From: Candidatus Woesearchaeota archaeon
Lineage (GTDB): Archaea; Nanobdellota; Nanobdellia; Woesearchaeales; WJKL01
DNA: 40,353 nucleotides
Assembly: GCA_019322535.1 (NCBI GenBank)
Contig: JAHWIM010000001.1
Location: 1-40,353 of the forward strand
Reading direction: 5' to 3'
The notes beneath the pieces were generated by a model. The model searched no databases and had not been told where the DNA came from. It saw nothing but the letters and a program-made list of their open reading frames with translations. Made by a program: the position numbers and the translations under genes. This document shows, one piece after another, positions 28,446-36,845 of this stretch; position 1 is the first letter of the stretch, and every line of letters starts with the position of its first letter.

Positions 28446-30191
28446 TTAACTTTGATTTTCGTAAAATTCTTTCACTGTCTCTAATGTGCTTATTTCTTCT
28501 GGGCTTCTATCTTGTCTTAATTTAACTAATCTTGGGAACCTTAATGCAAACCCGCTAGTATATGTTGGAGATTTTTGTATCTCTTCATAGTTTATTTCTA
28601 AAACTATTTGAGGTTTGATTTGAACTTCTTTTCCTTTTTCAGAAATTATTAAGGGTTTTAATGTTTGAGTTAATTGGTTGAAAGAAATTCCTTCTTCGTC
28701 TTTTTCTTTTATTCCTGTTCCTACTTTACCTATTTCTAGAAAATTTCCATTTTCATCAATGCAGGCAATTTTAAAGCTTGAAAGCCAGCTTGCTCTTTTG
28801 CCTTGCCCCCATTCTGCTCCTACAATGACTAAATCTAAGGTTTCCATAACTGGTTTTACTTTAACACCATAGCCTACTCTTGAACCTGGTTTATATGGGG
28901 CATTAAGGTTTTTAACCATTATTCCTTCATTGCCTTTGTCTAGCGCTTTGTTATAGAATTCTTCTGCTTCTGCTATATTGTCTGTGATAATTTGTTTTGC
29001 TAGCTGTAGTTTTTCTGGAAATTCTATTGTTATTTGTTTTAGAAGATTTCTTCTGTCTGAGAATTGTTTTTTTATCAGATTTTCATTGTTTATTTGGATT
29101 GCATCAAATAAGTTAACCATGACAGGAATATTCTTTGTCATTTGATGAATGTCATATTTTCTTTTAATTCTTTGAGAGATGTTCTGGAAAGCAAGCCATT
29201 TTTTTGTTTTTGGATCAATGCCAATAATTTCTGCATCTAAGATATAGTTTTCTGATTTGATGTTGCTTTTTATTGTTTCAACTACATCTGGAAATTGTTT
29301 TGTTACATTTTCTAATCTTCTTGTGTAAAGAATAATTTTTTCTTTGTTTCTGTGCAACTGTAATCTAAAACCGTCATATTTGTATTCTAAAGCAGCTGGT
29401 TTTCCTACTCTTTCAAAAGCATCTTCAAAGTTTTCTGCTTTTTGATAGAGCATTACTTTAATTGGTTTTCCTACTTCTAATGTAACATTTTTTAAACCTT
29501 CAATGCCTTTTTGTTTTGCAATAACAGCTACTTCTGAAAAATCATTTGTGATGTCAATAGCTTCTTGAACTTCATCAACACATTTATTGTATTCTGTTCT
29601 TTTTTCATCTGTTAAGTTAATATCATTTTCTTCACTTTTATACTCAATAGGATAAAGAAAAGCCCAAACAATTGCATCCCTGATACTTCCTTCTCCAACT
29701 CCAACTCTTAAATCTAAAACAGTTCTTGCTATGTATTTTGCTTCAATTGGTTTTGAAGATGTTAATAATTCTGCAATCAATTTTATTTTTCTATCAACAG
29801 TTCCTTCTCCTTCTAATCCTGCTAATTTTTTAAGATTTTCAAATACTTTTCTTAAAGACAGATCTTGTGAAAACAATGTGTTTTGTTTTTTTCTTGCTAC
29901 AATTTGTTCTGCAGTTAATCCTAGGTCTCCTGAACTTTTCCAGATTTCTTCTATTTCTTTGGTGTTGATTCCGCTTGCAATATTAATTGCTTTTAGAACT
30001 AATCTTGATGCAACTCCTAATTTTCTTTCATCCCATGTTGGATAGATTCTTCCTTGTAATAAAAGCATTATAATTGGAAGGTCTTCTACTGGTGTTTTTT
30101 TTAATAGTTCTGAGATATGGAATGTTTTTTCAAGTCTTTTAGAAGTTGATTCTAACTTCTGGTAAATATCAGCTAACTCACTATATTTCAT
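28446..30191 (-). CDS. lig: ATP-dependent DNA ligase
   Basis: Seals nicks during replication and repair. The 581 residues match the archaeal replicative ligase: an N-terminal DNA-binding domain (residues 1-230, LRVGVGEGSIRDAI), adenylation motif EYKYDGFRLQL with Lys271 as the AMP-linked lysine, ILDAEIIGID, EGIMVKNLNAPYKPG and VKVKPVMETLDLVIVGAEWG, then the OB-fold ending LRFPRLVKLRQDRSPEEIST. All six nucleotidyltransferase motifs are recognisable. It is a single-gene unit divergent from the surface protein. Confidence 0.96.
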   Translation of the reverse strand: MKYSELADIYQKLESTSKRLEKTFHISELLKKTPVEDLPIIMLLLQGRIYPTWDERKLGVASRLVLKAINIASGINTKEIEEIWKSSGDLGLTAEQIVARKKQNTLFSQDLSLRKVFENLKKLAGLEGEGTVDRKIKLIAELLTSSKPIEAKYIARTVLDLRVGVGEGSIRDAIVWAFLYPIEYKSEENDINLTDEKRTEYNKCVDEVQEAIDITNDFSEVAVIAKQKGIEGLKNVTLEVGKPIKVMLYQKAENFEDAFERVGKPAALEYKYDGFRLQLHRNKEKIILYTRRLENVTKQFPDVVETIKSNIKSENYILDAEIIGIDPKTKKWLAFQNISQRIKRKYDIHQMTKNIPVMVNLFDAIQINNENLIKKQFSDRRNLLKQITIEFPEKLQLAKQIITDNIAEAEEFYNKALDKGNEGIMVKNLNAPYKPGSRVGYGVKVKPVMETLDLVIVGAEWGQGKRASWLSSFKIACIDENGNFLEIGKVGTGIKEKDEEGISFNQLTQTLKPLIISEKGKEVQIKPQIVLEINYEEIQKSPTYTSGFALRFPRLVKLRQDRSPEEISTLETVKEFYENQS

Positions 30192-30290
30192 TATTGGAGG
30201 TAAATTAAGAATAGTTAAAAAGCTTTTGGATTAAAAATATTTATATATGATTAGGTAAAAATAAGTGTTATTAACTTAAATGAGGTTGAT

Positions 30291-32090
30291 ATGATGATTA
30301 ATAAAAAAAATTTTGTTGTTTTTTTAAGCTTAATTCTTGCTTCTATGGTAGCAATTGGTGTTGAAGCAGGTACTTGTTGTTGTGATTATTCTGGAGAAGG
30401 TAATCTTGCAACAGGAATTAGTAGTTCTCAACTTTGTACATCTTATTGTCTAGGTCTAGGAGGACAACCTCCTGTTTTTTTCTGGGATCCTAATGGGAGA
30501 TGCGGCCAAGTAGATTGTGATGCTAAAAGCACAACCTGTTTAAACGAATGTACAACTGATGCAGATTGTGATGATGGTGTTTTATGTACAACTGATGATT
30601 GTGTTGCTTCTGCATGTGAAAATGAGTATGATTCTGCAATATCAGGATGTTCAGATATATTTGAAACAGACTGTACTGAAGACTTTGAAACTCATGATTA
30701 TTTTATATGTGAGGAAGGCAATCTTAATGATGCTATTACAGAAGATGAAATAATAGAAGAAGATACTCCTGGAATTAATGATTTTTATACAAGAGACAAG
30801 ATAGATGGATTTTTTGATGAAACAGATCAAGAGGAGTATACTCCAGATAGCTTTTTTGACATATTTTCTGAAGTAGATATTCCTGGTTATGAGAGCTGCG
30901 CAGGAGATGCTGACTGTGAATATGACCAGGCAAAAGAAGATGGTGATATGGAAAAGATGATACAAATACAGATGAGATGTGCTTCAGGTGTTATTCCAGC
31001 AGACCAACCGCCATGCACTAATGATATTACAAATGATATGGCTGATATTGCTTGTGATAAATGGGATGAAGCATGGGAAAATTGCGATTTAGAAACAATG
31101 GAACAATTGCTTATGATGCATATGGGTGGTTGGTTAGGGACAGGAACAGCAAATCCTACTACTTGTTTTGATGAAAATGCTGAAACTTATTTAGAAGAAT
31201 ATAGAGATACTGCTGAAGGATGGGAATGTGCTCCTCCTGGAACAACAGAAGAGTGTGATCCAGGGTTATTTGGCAATAAAGTTTGTAATGGTTTGTGTCA
31301 ATGGGAAGATCTTTGTTTTCCTGATCAAAATGGACAAGGTTGTGCTCAATCATGGCCTCCTCAATGTATTGTTAATGACTGTCCTCCTGGAGAGGATTGC
31401 GTATCAATCAATGGAGCCTGCGCTTGTCAACCTAATCCTATTCCACCACCAGGTGTCCAATGTGGTAATTTTGATGTACCCCATTGTGCACGAGGAGCAT
31501 GTCCTCCTGGAGAAAATTGTGAGAATGTAAACGGTGCTTGTTCTTGTGTAGATCCAAACAATCCTCCACCATTTCCTCCTTTTTGTGAAGAATTTGGTCC
31601 TCCGCAGTGTAATCAAGGTGGTTGTCCTATAGATGAAATTTGTGTAGCTAGCGGTGAAGAAGATTGTCATTGTGTTCCTACTGGTATGCCTCCTATTTCA
31701 GATCCAAATGGACCTTACGAGAGTGAAGTGGGTATTCCTGTTGAATTCGATGGAAGTGGGTCTTATGATCCTGATGGAACAATTATAGAGTATTTTTGGA
31801 CTTTTGGAGATGGAGGAACAGGCTATGGGGTAAGTCCTACTCATACTTATGAAGCTGAAGGAGAGTATGATGTAACATTACGAGTAACAGGAACAAGTCC
31901 AGGAAGTGTTATTACACATGACCCATTAGATATTGTTACTTCTGATACTGGGGCTGATATAATAGAAGGAGGGACTCCAACACCAATCCCTGAATTCTCA
32001 TCAATAGGGATTATTGTAGCACTTATAGCAATCGCAGTAATAGCTTTAGTTGTTTTGAAAAAGAAAAAAGTTCAAGAAGGAGAACAATAA
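30291..32090 (+). CDS. Cys-rich surface protein with PKD domain and PEF-type sorting tail
   Basis: A 599-residue exported protein. Signal peptide at 1-26 (VFLSLILASMVAIGVEAG). Residues 28-130 are Cys-rich (GTCCCDY, CTTDADCDDGVLCTTDDC, the calcium-binding-like metallo repeat seen in many surface proteins). Acidic segments fill 150-330. About 347-464 holds three tandem 35-40-residue repeats of the form 'PP.C....CPPGE.C...NGAC.C'. A PKD domain spans about 466-535 (FDGSGSYDPDG, FGDGGTGYG, THTYEAEGEYDVTL). The C terminus PIPEFSSIG at 565-573, a hydrophobic helix and KKKK looks like the PEF-CTERM signal recognised by archaeosortases. Confidence 0.8.
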   Translation: MMINKKNFVVFLSLILASMVAIGVEAGTCCCDYSGEGNLATGISSSQLCTSYCLGLGGQPPVFFWDPNGRCGQVDCDAKSTTCLNECTTDADCDDGVLCTTDDCVASACENEYDSAISGCSDIFETDCTEDFETHDYFICEEGNLNDAITEDEIIEEDTPGINDFYTRDKIDGFFDETDQEEYTPDSFFDIFSEVDIPGYESCAGDADCEYDQAKEDGDMEKMIQIQMRCASGVIPADQPPCTNDITNDMADIACDKWDEAWENCDLETMEQLLMMHMGGWLGTGTANPTTCFDENAETYLEEYRDTAEGWECAPPGTTEECDPGLFGNKVCNGLCQWEDLCFPDQNGQGCAQSWPPQCIVNDCPPGEDCVSINGACACQPNPIPPPGVQCGNFDVPHCARGACPPGENCENVNGACSCVDPNNPPPFPPFCEEFGPPQCNQGGCPIDEICVASGEEDCHCVPTGMPPISDPNGPYESEVGIPVEFDGSGSYDPDGTIIEYFWTFGDGGTGYGVSPTHTYEAEGEYDVTLRVTGTSPGSVITHDPLDIVTSDTGADIIEGGTPTPIPEFSSIGIIVALIAIAVIALVVLKKKKVQEGEQ

Positions 32091-32161
32091 TTTCTCTTTT
32101 TCTTTATTTTTTATTTTTAATAATAGTTAACTTTATTAAGGAGTTTTTCTAAATATAGATT

Positions 32162-32857
32162 ATGGATACATTTGAATGTATTAAAACAAGGAGAGCTACA
32201 AGGAAATATTTAGATGTTCCTGTTGCTTGGGATTTAGTTAGCAATATTCTAGAAGCAGGAAGATATGCTCCTTCTGCTGGCAATCTGCAAAACTGGAAAT
32301 TTATTGTTATTTTAGAAAAACCAAAAAGAGAGGCAATTGCTGAAGCTTGTCTTAAGCAGATGTGGATGGCAGAAGCTCCTGTTATTATTGTTATTTGTGC
32401 TGAGCCAAAAAAAGCAGAAAGGTATTATGGAATAAGAGGAGAGAGGCTTTATACAATACAGAATTGTGCTGCAGTTGCTGCGAATATGCTGTTAGAAGCC
32501 CATAATCAAGGACTTGGCGGCTGTTGGGTTGGAGCATTTGATGAAGAAATGGTCAAAAGAGCTCTTGCAATGCCTGAAGAAGCAAGACCTCAGATTATTC
32601 TTACTTTTGGTTATCCTGATGAAAAAGTTCCTGTACCTACTAGGTTTCCATTAGAACCTATGACTTACTTTGAAAGATGGAGAGGAAGAATACAAGATGT
32701 CCCTACATACTTTGGTTATTTTGGTCCAAAGATACAGAAGTTTATCAAATCAGGAGAAGCTTTTGCTAGAAAGCACGGCAAAAAAGTTGCTGAGAAAACA
32801 AAAGAAGTTGCCAAGAAAGTTAAGAAAAAGATTCAAGAAAAGAAGAAAAAGAGTTAA
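32162..32857 (+). CDS. Nitroreductase-family FMN protein with basic tail
   Basis: Residues 1-170 match the FMN-dependent nitroreductase fold: IKTRRATRKYLDVPV near the N terminus, YAPSAGNLQNWKFIVI, NCAAVAANMLLEAHNQGLGGCWVGAFDEE, and ILTFGYPDEKVPVP. After an aromatic linker (YFERWRGRIQDVPTYFGYFG) a C-terminal tail of about 40 residues is strongly Lys-rich (KKVAEKTKEVAKKVKKK), possibly an amphipathic helix that binds membrane or nucleic acid. Physiological substrate unknown. Single gene with a normal ATG start. Confidence 0.85.
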   Translation: MDTFECIKTRRATRKYLDVPVAWDLVSNILEAGRYAPSAGNLQNWKFIVILEKPKREAIAEACLKQMWMAEAPVIIVICAEPKKAERYYGIRGERLYTIQNCAAVAANMLLEAHNQGLGGCWVGAFDEEMVKRALAMPEEARPQIILTFGYPDEKVPVPTRFPLEPMTYFERWRGRIQDVPTYFGYFGPKIQKFIKSGEAFARKHGKKVAEKTKEVAKKVKKKIQEKKKKS

Positions 32858-32892
32858 TTCTTAATTTAGTTTTTATAATAAAAAAAGAAAGT

Positions 32893-33025
32893 TCCCAGAG
32901 CTTGGGTACGCCCTGGGAGACAAGCAATGCCTTCATTTTGGGGGTGGTTAGGGAGTTATCAATGAAGGCAAAGAAATTCGTCACTTCTGTGACTATGAAA
33001 AAAGAGGGGATAAATGGATTTATCC
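32893..33025. terminator. Hairpin array between the nitroreductase gene and ftsZ
   Basis: Four inverted repeats lie in the convergent gap. TCCCAG (32893-32898)/CTGGGA (32913-32918). A perfect 10-bp TGCCTTCATT (32928-32937)/AATGAAGGCA (32961-32970) around a G-rich 23-base loop. GTCAC-TTCT-GTGAC (32980-32993). GGATAAAT-GG-ATTTATCC (33008-33025), ending just before the ftsZ stop. The first CCCAG arm could alternatively pair with CTTGGG at 32901. This may be a bidirectional terminator, or partly a small RNA because the first half is GC-rich. Confidence 0.5.
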
Positions 33026-33028
33026 GCC

Positions 33029-34099
33029 TTATTGCAAAATCTCTATGCCTAGTTCTTGACTGATTTGCTTTGCTTTTTCACTTGGTTGTTTATAATCAAC
33101 TTTACCAAGTATCCAAGGGCTTTTTACTCCTGTTATGATAGTCATTACAGTTAGTTTGCCTTTCATGTCTTCGCTGATTCTTGCTCCCCATATAACATTA
33201 GCGTCGTCATCTAAGCTTTCTGTAACTAATTCACCAACTCTGCTTACTTCATCTAAAGTCATGTCAGGTCCGCCTACAACATGGATCAAAGCTCCTGTTG
33301 CGCCTTCATAACTTATGTCTAATAATGGGTTGCTTAAGGCACCTTTAACAGCTTCATCTACTTTATTATTTGTATCTGAGCTTCCTACACCAATAGCAGC
33401 TACTCCTCCATCTGACATTATTGCTTTTACGTCTGCATAATCTAAATTAACTAAACTTGGAACTGCTATTGTTTCAACTATTCCTTTAATCATTGTTGAT
33501 ATCAATTCATTAGCTACAGCAAATGCTTGTTGTATAGGCAGATTTCCTGCAATTTGAACTAATCTATTATTGTCTATTACAATAACTGTATCAGAAACTT
33601 GTCTTAGTTGCTGCAAGCCAAATTCTGCTTTATCAACTCTAGCTCTTTCAATGTTGAAAGGCATTGTTACTGTTCCAATAACAATAGCTCCTGCATCTTT
33701 TGCTACTTGTGCTACAACTGGGGCTGCTCCTGTTCCTGTTCCGCCGCCCATTCCTGCACATACAAAAGCCATGTCTGCTCCTTTTAGGTATTCTTTAGTT
33801 TCTGCCATACTTTCTTGAGCAGCTTCTGCTCCTCTTTCAGGAAATCCTCCACATCCTAGACCTCTTGTTACTTCTTTTCCAATCAAAAATTTTGCATCAG
33901 CATTAGTTATGTCTAGATGTTGTTTATCTGTGTTGACTGCAAGTATTTCGGCGCCTTTTACGCCTTTATTATATAGCCAGCCAACCATATTGTTTCCAGC
34001 TCCGCCTACGCCAATTACTTTTATATTGGCCTGTCCTGTTGTTTGTACTTCTTCTAAATTATTTTCAGCCTTTAAGGCATTTTCCACGATGAAATCCAT
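33029..34099 (-). CDS. ftsZ: Cell division protein FtsZ
   Basis: A tubulin-like GTPase that forms the division ring. The 356 residues show the nucleotide-binding GVGGAGNNMV at 30-39, AVNTDKQHL, the tubulin signature GGGTGTG at 118-124, then NIERARVDKAEFGLQQL and the catalytic loop NLDYADVKAIMSDGGVAAIGVG. The C-terminal end (KQPSEKAKQISQELGIEIL) lacks a long variable linker. A leader with AGAGGGGGAAACC (ribosome binding site) and TATATAAAAA upstream drives it, and a repeated TTTTTCGCCAAA-type motif lies further up. Confidence 0.97.
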   Translation of the reverse strand: MDFIVENALKAENNLEEVQTTGQANIKVIGVGGAGNNMVGWLYNKGVKGAEILAVNTDKQHLDITNADAKFLIGKEVTRGLGCGGFPERGAEAAQESMAETKEYLKGADMAFVCAGMGGGTGTGAAPVVAQVAKDAGAIVIGTVTMPFNIERARVDKAEFGLQQLRQVSDTVIVIDNNRLVQIAGNLPIQQAFAVANELISTMIKGIVETIAVPSLVNLDYADVKAIMSDGGVAAIGVGSSDTNNKVDEAVKGALSNPLLDISYEGATGALIHVVGGPDMTLDEVSRVGELVTESLDDDANVIWGARISEDMKGKLTVMTIITGVKSPWILGKVDYKQPSEKAKQISQELGIEILQ

Positions 34100-34157
34100 T
34101 TTGGTTTCCCCCTCTTTTTTTATATACCGCGCTTTGGGTAATAGTAAAATTTATATA

Positions 34158-34301
34158 GTAGTAATGTTATTACTACATCTAGAAAAAGCATTTATTTATC
34201 TGCGCCAACAGGTAAATGAAGTCAAAACTTTTTCGACTAAATTTTTTCGCCAAATTAAGAACATTACACGCACAAAAAAGGTTTTTCGCCAAAAAAACCT
34301 T
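34158..34301. promoter_or_regulatory. Repeated TTTTTCG-C-AAA motif region upstream of ftsZ
   Basis: Three related 13-14-base copies on the plus strand are CTTTTTCGACTAAA (34228-34241), TTTTTCGCCAAAT (34243-34255) and TTTTTCGCCAAAA (34282-34294). The last lies within a 9-bp hairpin AAGGTTTTT/AAAAACCTT (34278-34301). Another hairpin, GTAGTAAT-GTT-ATTACTAC, is near 34158. The copies point toward ftsZ in the same orientation and the first also occurs at 2377. They could be operator sites for a cell-division regulator; that role is inference. Confidence 0.35.
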
Positions 34302-34368
34302 AATTTATTAATTCTGATATGCAATTCTAGTATATAAAGATTTCTGTCTTGTAGAATATAGGTTTAGC

Positions 34369-34902
34369 TTATTCTCCTTCGAATTCAACCAGATTAAATA
34401 CATTATATCCAGCTTGTTCAAGCTTCTTTTTGCCACCCAACTCAGGTAAATCTATGATAAAAGAACATTCAACTATATTTCCACTTAATTTTTTTATTAA
34501 ATTTGCAGCAGCTAATGCTGTCCCACCAGTTGCAATCAAATCATCAACAAGCAAAACATTACTTCCAGGAGAAATAGCATCTTTATGAACCTCTATTTTA
34601 TCTGTGCTATACTCTGTTTTATACTCTTCAGAAACAGTTTCTGCCGGAAGTTTTCCTGGCTTTCTTATTGGAACAAATCCAACACCTAATCTGTGTGCTA
34701 AGACAGCTCCTGTTATAAAACCCCTGCTTTCAACTCCAGCAATAACATCAATATTTTTATTCTTATATCTTTCAACCAACAATTCAATCATATGATTATA
34801 TCCTTCTTTATCTTTCAATAATGTTGTAACATCTCTAAACATGACTCCTTTCTTAGGCCAATCAGGAATTGTCCTTATTTTTGATTTAACTGATTCTGGC
34901 AT
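34369..34902 (-). CDS. apt: Adenine phosphoribosyltransferase
   Basis: Converts adenine and PRPP to AMP. The 177 residues contain IRTIPDWPKKGVMFRDVTTLL near the N terminus, VIAGVESRGFITGAVLAHRLGVGFVPIRKPGKLP, and the PRPP-binding loop VLLVDDLIATGGTALAAANLI. All are diagnostic of APT rather than HPRT. It starts directly after the stop of the preceding gene, in an operon with MTA phosphorylase, which would supply adenine. Confidence 0.95.
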   Translation of the reverse strand: MPESVKSKIRTIPDWPKKGVMFRDVTTLLKDKEGYNHMIELLVERYKNKNIDVIAGVESRGFITGAVLAHRLGVGFVPIRKPGKLPAETVSEEYKTEYSTDKIEVHKDAISPGSNVLLVDDLIATGGTALAAANLIKKLSGNIVECSFIIDLPELGGKKKLEQAGYNVFNLVEFEGE

Positions 34903-35274
34903 TTATTTCACCCTCATACAAGCTTCAAAATTGATTTTAGGATTATTTGGATCAAAGACATCTATAACTTTGTATTTTCCTTTTGTCCAAACTTTCCCCT
35001 CCTCTAGAAAATGAATAACTTCAATCATCTTTATGCTAGCAATTGGTCTTGATAATTTTTGATTTCCTTCTGTTTTGCATAAAGGCATTTCTCCTTTTTT
35101 CCAATGATCATCATCACTTAACCAATACAATCTTTGTCCTTTTTTTAGAAAGTTATAAACCTTTCCAGTTTCTATATTTTTAGGAATACATTCTTCTTCT
35201 TTTCTATTTCCTTTCTCAAACTCAGAATAATCTCTTAATGCTAAATCTGGATTAAAATCAACTTGTATTCCCAT
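34903..35274 (-). CDS. Conserved-looking hypothetical protein of the adenine-salvage operon
   Basis: A 123-residue soluble protein, beta-rich, with MGIQVDFNPDLALRDYSEF at the start, a basic/aromatic turn LKKGQRLYWLSDDDHWKKGEMPL and VWTKGKYKVIDVFDP near the end. No enzyme motif that I know. Its start overlaps the MTA phosphorylase stop by one base and its stop touches apt, so tight coupling suggests a role in the same pathway or its control. Confidence 0.65.
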   Translation of the reverse strand: MGIQVDFNPDLALRDYSEFEKGNRKEEECIPKNIETGKVYNFLKKGQRLYWLSDDDHWKKGEMPLCKTEGNQKLSRPIASIKMIEVIHFLEEGKVWTKGKYKVIDVFDPNNPKINFEACMRVK

Positions 35275-36023
35275 TATTTCACCTCTGGTATAACTCCTAT
35301 TAACAAATTAGTAACTTTTTCAACGTTTGCTTTGAATATCTCAAGCACTGCTTCCCATGTCACCGGCTCTTCATCTTCTTTCCAACAATCATAATCAGTG
35401 CTCATAGCAACAGCTGCATAAGGAATCTTAGCTTCATTTGCTAAAGCAGCTTCAGGAGATATTGACATATTTATAACATCAGCACCCCATGCTCTAAACA
35501 TCTTGCTTTCAGCCTTAGTGCTAAAACGGGGGCCTTCAATTGTAACAACTGTCCCTTTTTCATGGCAGAATATCTTAAGTTCTTTGCATTTTTTGATTAA
35601 CAATCCTCTCAATTTTTTATCAAAAGGTTCTGCCATAGGAGCATGCTCTGGTTTATGTGGTTCAAATTTTTCATAAAAAGTTATATTTCTATGTTTTGTA
35701 AAATCAATAAACTGATCTAGTACAACCAAATGGCCTCTGCCTATCTCTTCTCTTAAACTTCCTACAGCAGTTGTAGCTAATATATGTGTACAGCCTTGTT
35801 CTTTCAATGCATGAATATTTGCTCTAAAATTAACTTTTGTTGGAGGGATTGTATGTTCTCTTCCATGCCTTGCAATTAAAACAACATCAACTCCTTTAAT
35901 CTTCCCAACTTTCAAAGAACTTGAAGGTTTTCCATAAGGAGTTTCAACTTCAATATCTTTAGCTCCCTCTAGAATGTCTGGATTATCTAATCCACTTCCC
36001 CCTATGATTCCAATTTTTACCAT
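35274..36023 (-). CDS. mtnP: S-methyl-5'-thioadenosine phosphorylase
   Basis: Splits methylthioadenosine with phosphate into adenine and methylthioribose-1-P. The 249-residue family-2 PNP/MTAP protein shows GIIGGSGLDNPDIL (phosphate loop), ARHGREHTIPPTKVNFRANI, TTAVGSLREE, GPRFSTKAES and the MSTDYDCWKEDEEPV region whose Asp residues favour 6-amino purines (adenine). The link to apt two genes downstream makes adenine salvage the likely task. Inosine/guanosine activity is less likely. Confidence 0.92.
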   Translation of the reverse strand: MVKIGIIGGSGLDNPDILEGAKDIEVETPYGKPSSSLKVGKIKGVDVVLIARHGREHTIPPTKVNFRANIHALKEQGCTHILATTAVGSLREEIGRGHLVVLDQFIDFTKHRNITFYEKFEPHKPEHAPMAEPFDKKLRGLLIKKCKELKIFCHEKGTVVTIEGPRFSTKAESKMFRAWGADVINMSISPEAALANEAKIPYAAVAMSTDYDCWKEDEEPVTWEAVLEIFKANVEKVTNLLIGVIPEVK

Positions 36024-36081
36024 ATTACCCCTAAATGACTAGAAATGTTAGTTTATTTAAAAAATTTACTTATGAATAAGT

Positions 36082-36089
36082 TTTATAAA
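36082..36089 (+). promoter_or_regulatory. TATA box for dphB
   Basis: TTTATAAA centred about 27 nt upstream of the ATG at 36112, again implying a leaderless message. The 88-base gap also has to hold the divergent mtnP promoter. Confidence 0.55.
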
Positions 36090-36111
36090 GTTCTTTATTA
36101 TTTGATATCTT

Positions 36112-36843
36112 ATGACATTATATTTTATTGGAATAGGACTTAGTAATGAAAAAGATATTACTATTAAAGGCCTTGAAATTGTTAAGAAATGTGATTTTGT
36201 TTACTTAGAAAGCTACACATCTATTCTGCAAATTCCAATCTCTAAATTAGAAGAATACTATGGAAAAAAGATTATATCAGCTAATAGAGAATTAGTTGAG
36301 AAAAAAGCAGAAGAAACTATTTTAAAAAATGCTGAAGATAAAAAAGTTGCTTTTTTAGTTATTGGAGATCCTATGTGTGCAACAACTCATACTGATCTAT
36401 TATTGAGGGCAAAGAAAGTAGGTATTAAAACAGCTGTAATTCATAATGCCTCAATAATTAATGCAATTGGAATTACTGGTTTAGAAGTTTATAAATTTGG
36501 CAAAGTAACTTCAATACCTTTTGATAACTCAAATGTTAAAGCTCCATTTATGGTTTTAGAGAATAACCTAAAGAATGATTTACATACTTTATTCTTGTTT
36601 GATTTAAATCCTGAAGAAAATAAATTTTTGACTATTAAAGAAGTTGTTGAATATTTGATCAAGCAAGGAATGTCAGAAGAACAGCTCTGTGTAGGTTGTG
36701 CAAGAATCGGAGCAGATAATGTTTTTATTAATAAAGGAAAAGCTTCTGAAATAAAAGAAATTGATTTTGGAAAGCCACCTTATTGTTTAGTTGTTCCTGC
36801 TAAACTTCATTTTATAGAAGAAGAGGCTCTTGATAGATTTTGA
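36112..36843 (+). CDS. dphB: Diphthine synthase
   Basis: A SAM-dependent methyltransferase that methylates the amino-carboxypropyl histidine of EF2 in diphthamide synthesis. The 243 residues match the tetrapyrrole-methylase-like Dph5 family: LYFIGIGLSNEKDITIKGLE at the start, VYLESYTS, LVIGDPMCATTHTDLLLRA, HNASIINAIGITGLEVYKFG, and FLFDLNPEENKFLTIKEV. It is first in a two-gene unit. With the Dph2-like gene at 569 it is the second diphthamide gene in the window. Confidence 0.95.
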   Translation: MTLYFIGIGLSNEKDITIKGLEIVKKCDFVYLESYTSILQIPISKLEEYYGKKIISANRELVEKKAEETILKNAEDKKVAFLVIGDPMCATTHTDLLLRAKKVGIKTAVIHNASIINAIGITGLEVYKFGKVTSIPFDNSNVKAPFMVLENNLKNDLHTLFLFDLNPEENKFLTIKEVVEYLIKQGMSEEQLCVGCARIGADNVFINKGKASEIKEIDFGKPPYCLVVPAKLHFIEEEALDRF

Positions 36844-36845
36844 AA

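Noticed and set aside
32928..32970. G-quadruplex as the main function of the G-rich loop
   Set aside because: Only two runs of three or more G are present in the loop, which is too few for a standard intramolecular quadruplex.
33909..34337. 142-codon plus-strand frame opposite the ftsZ 5' end
   Set aside because: Antisense shadow of ftsZ and its leader; no family resemblance, and the ftsZ promoter and repeats occupy the region.
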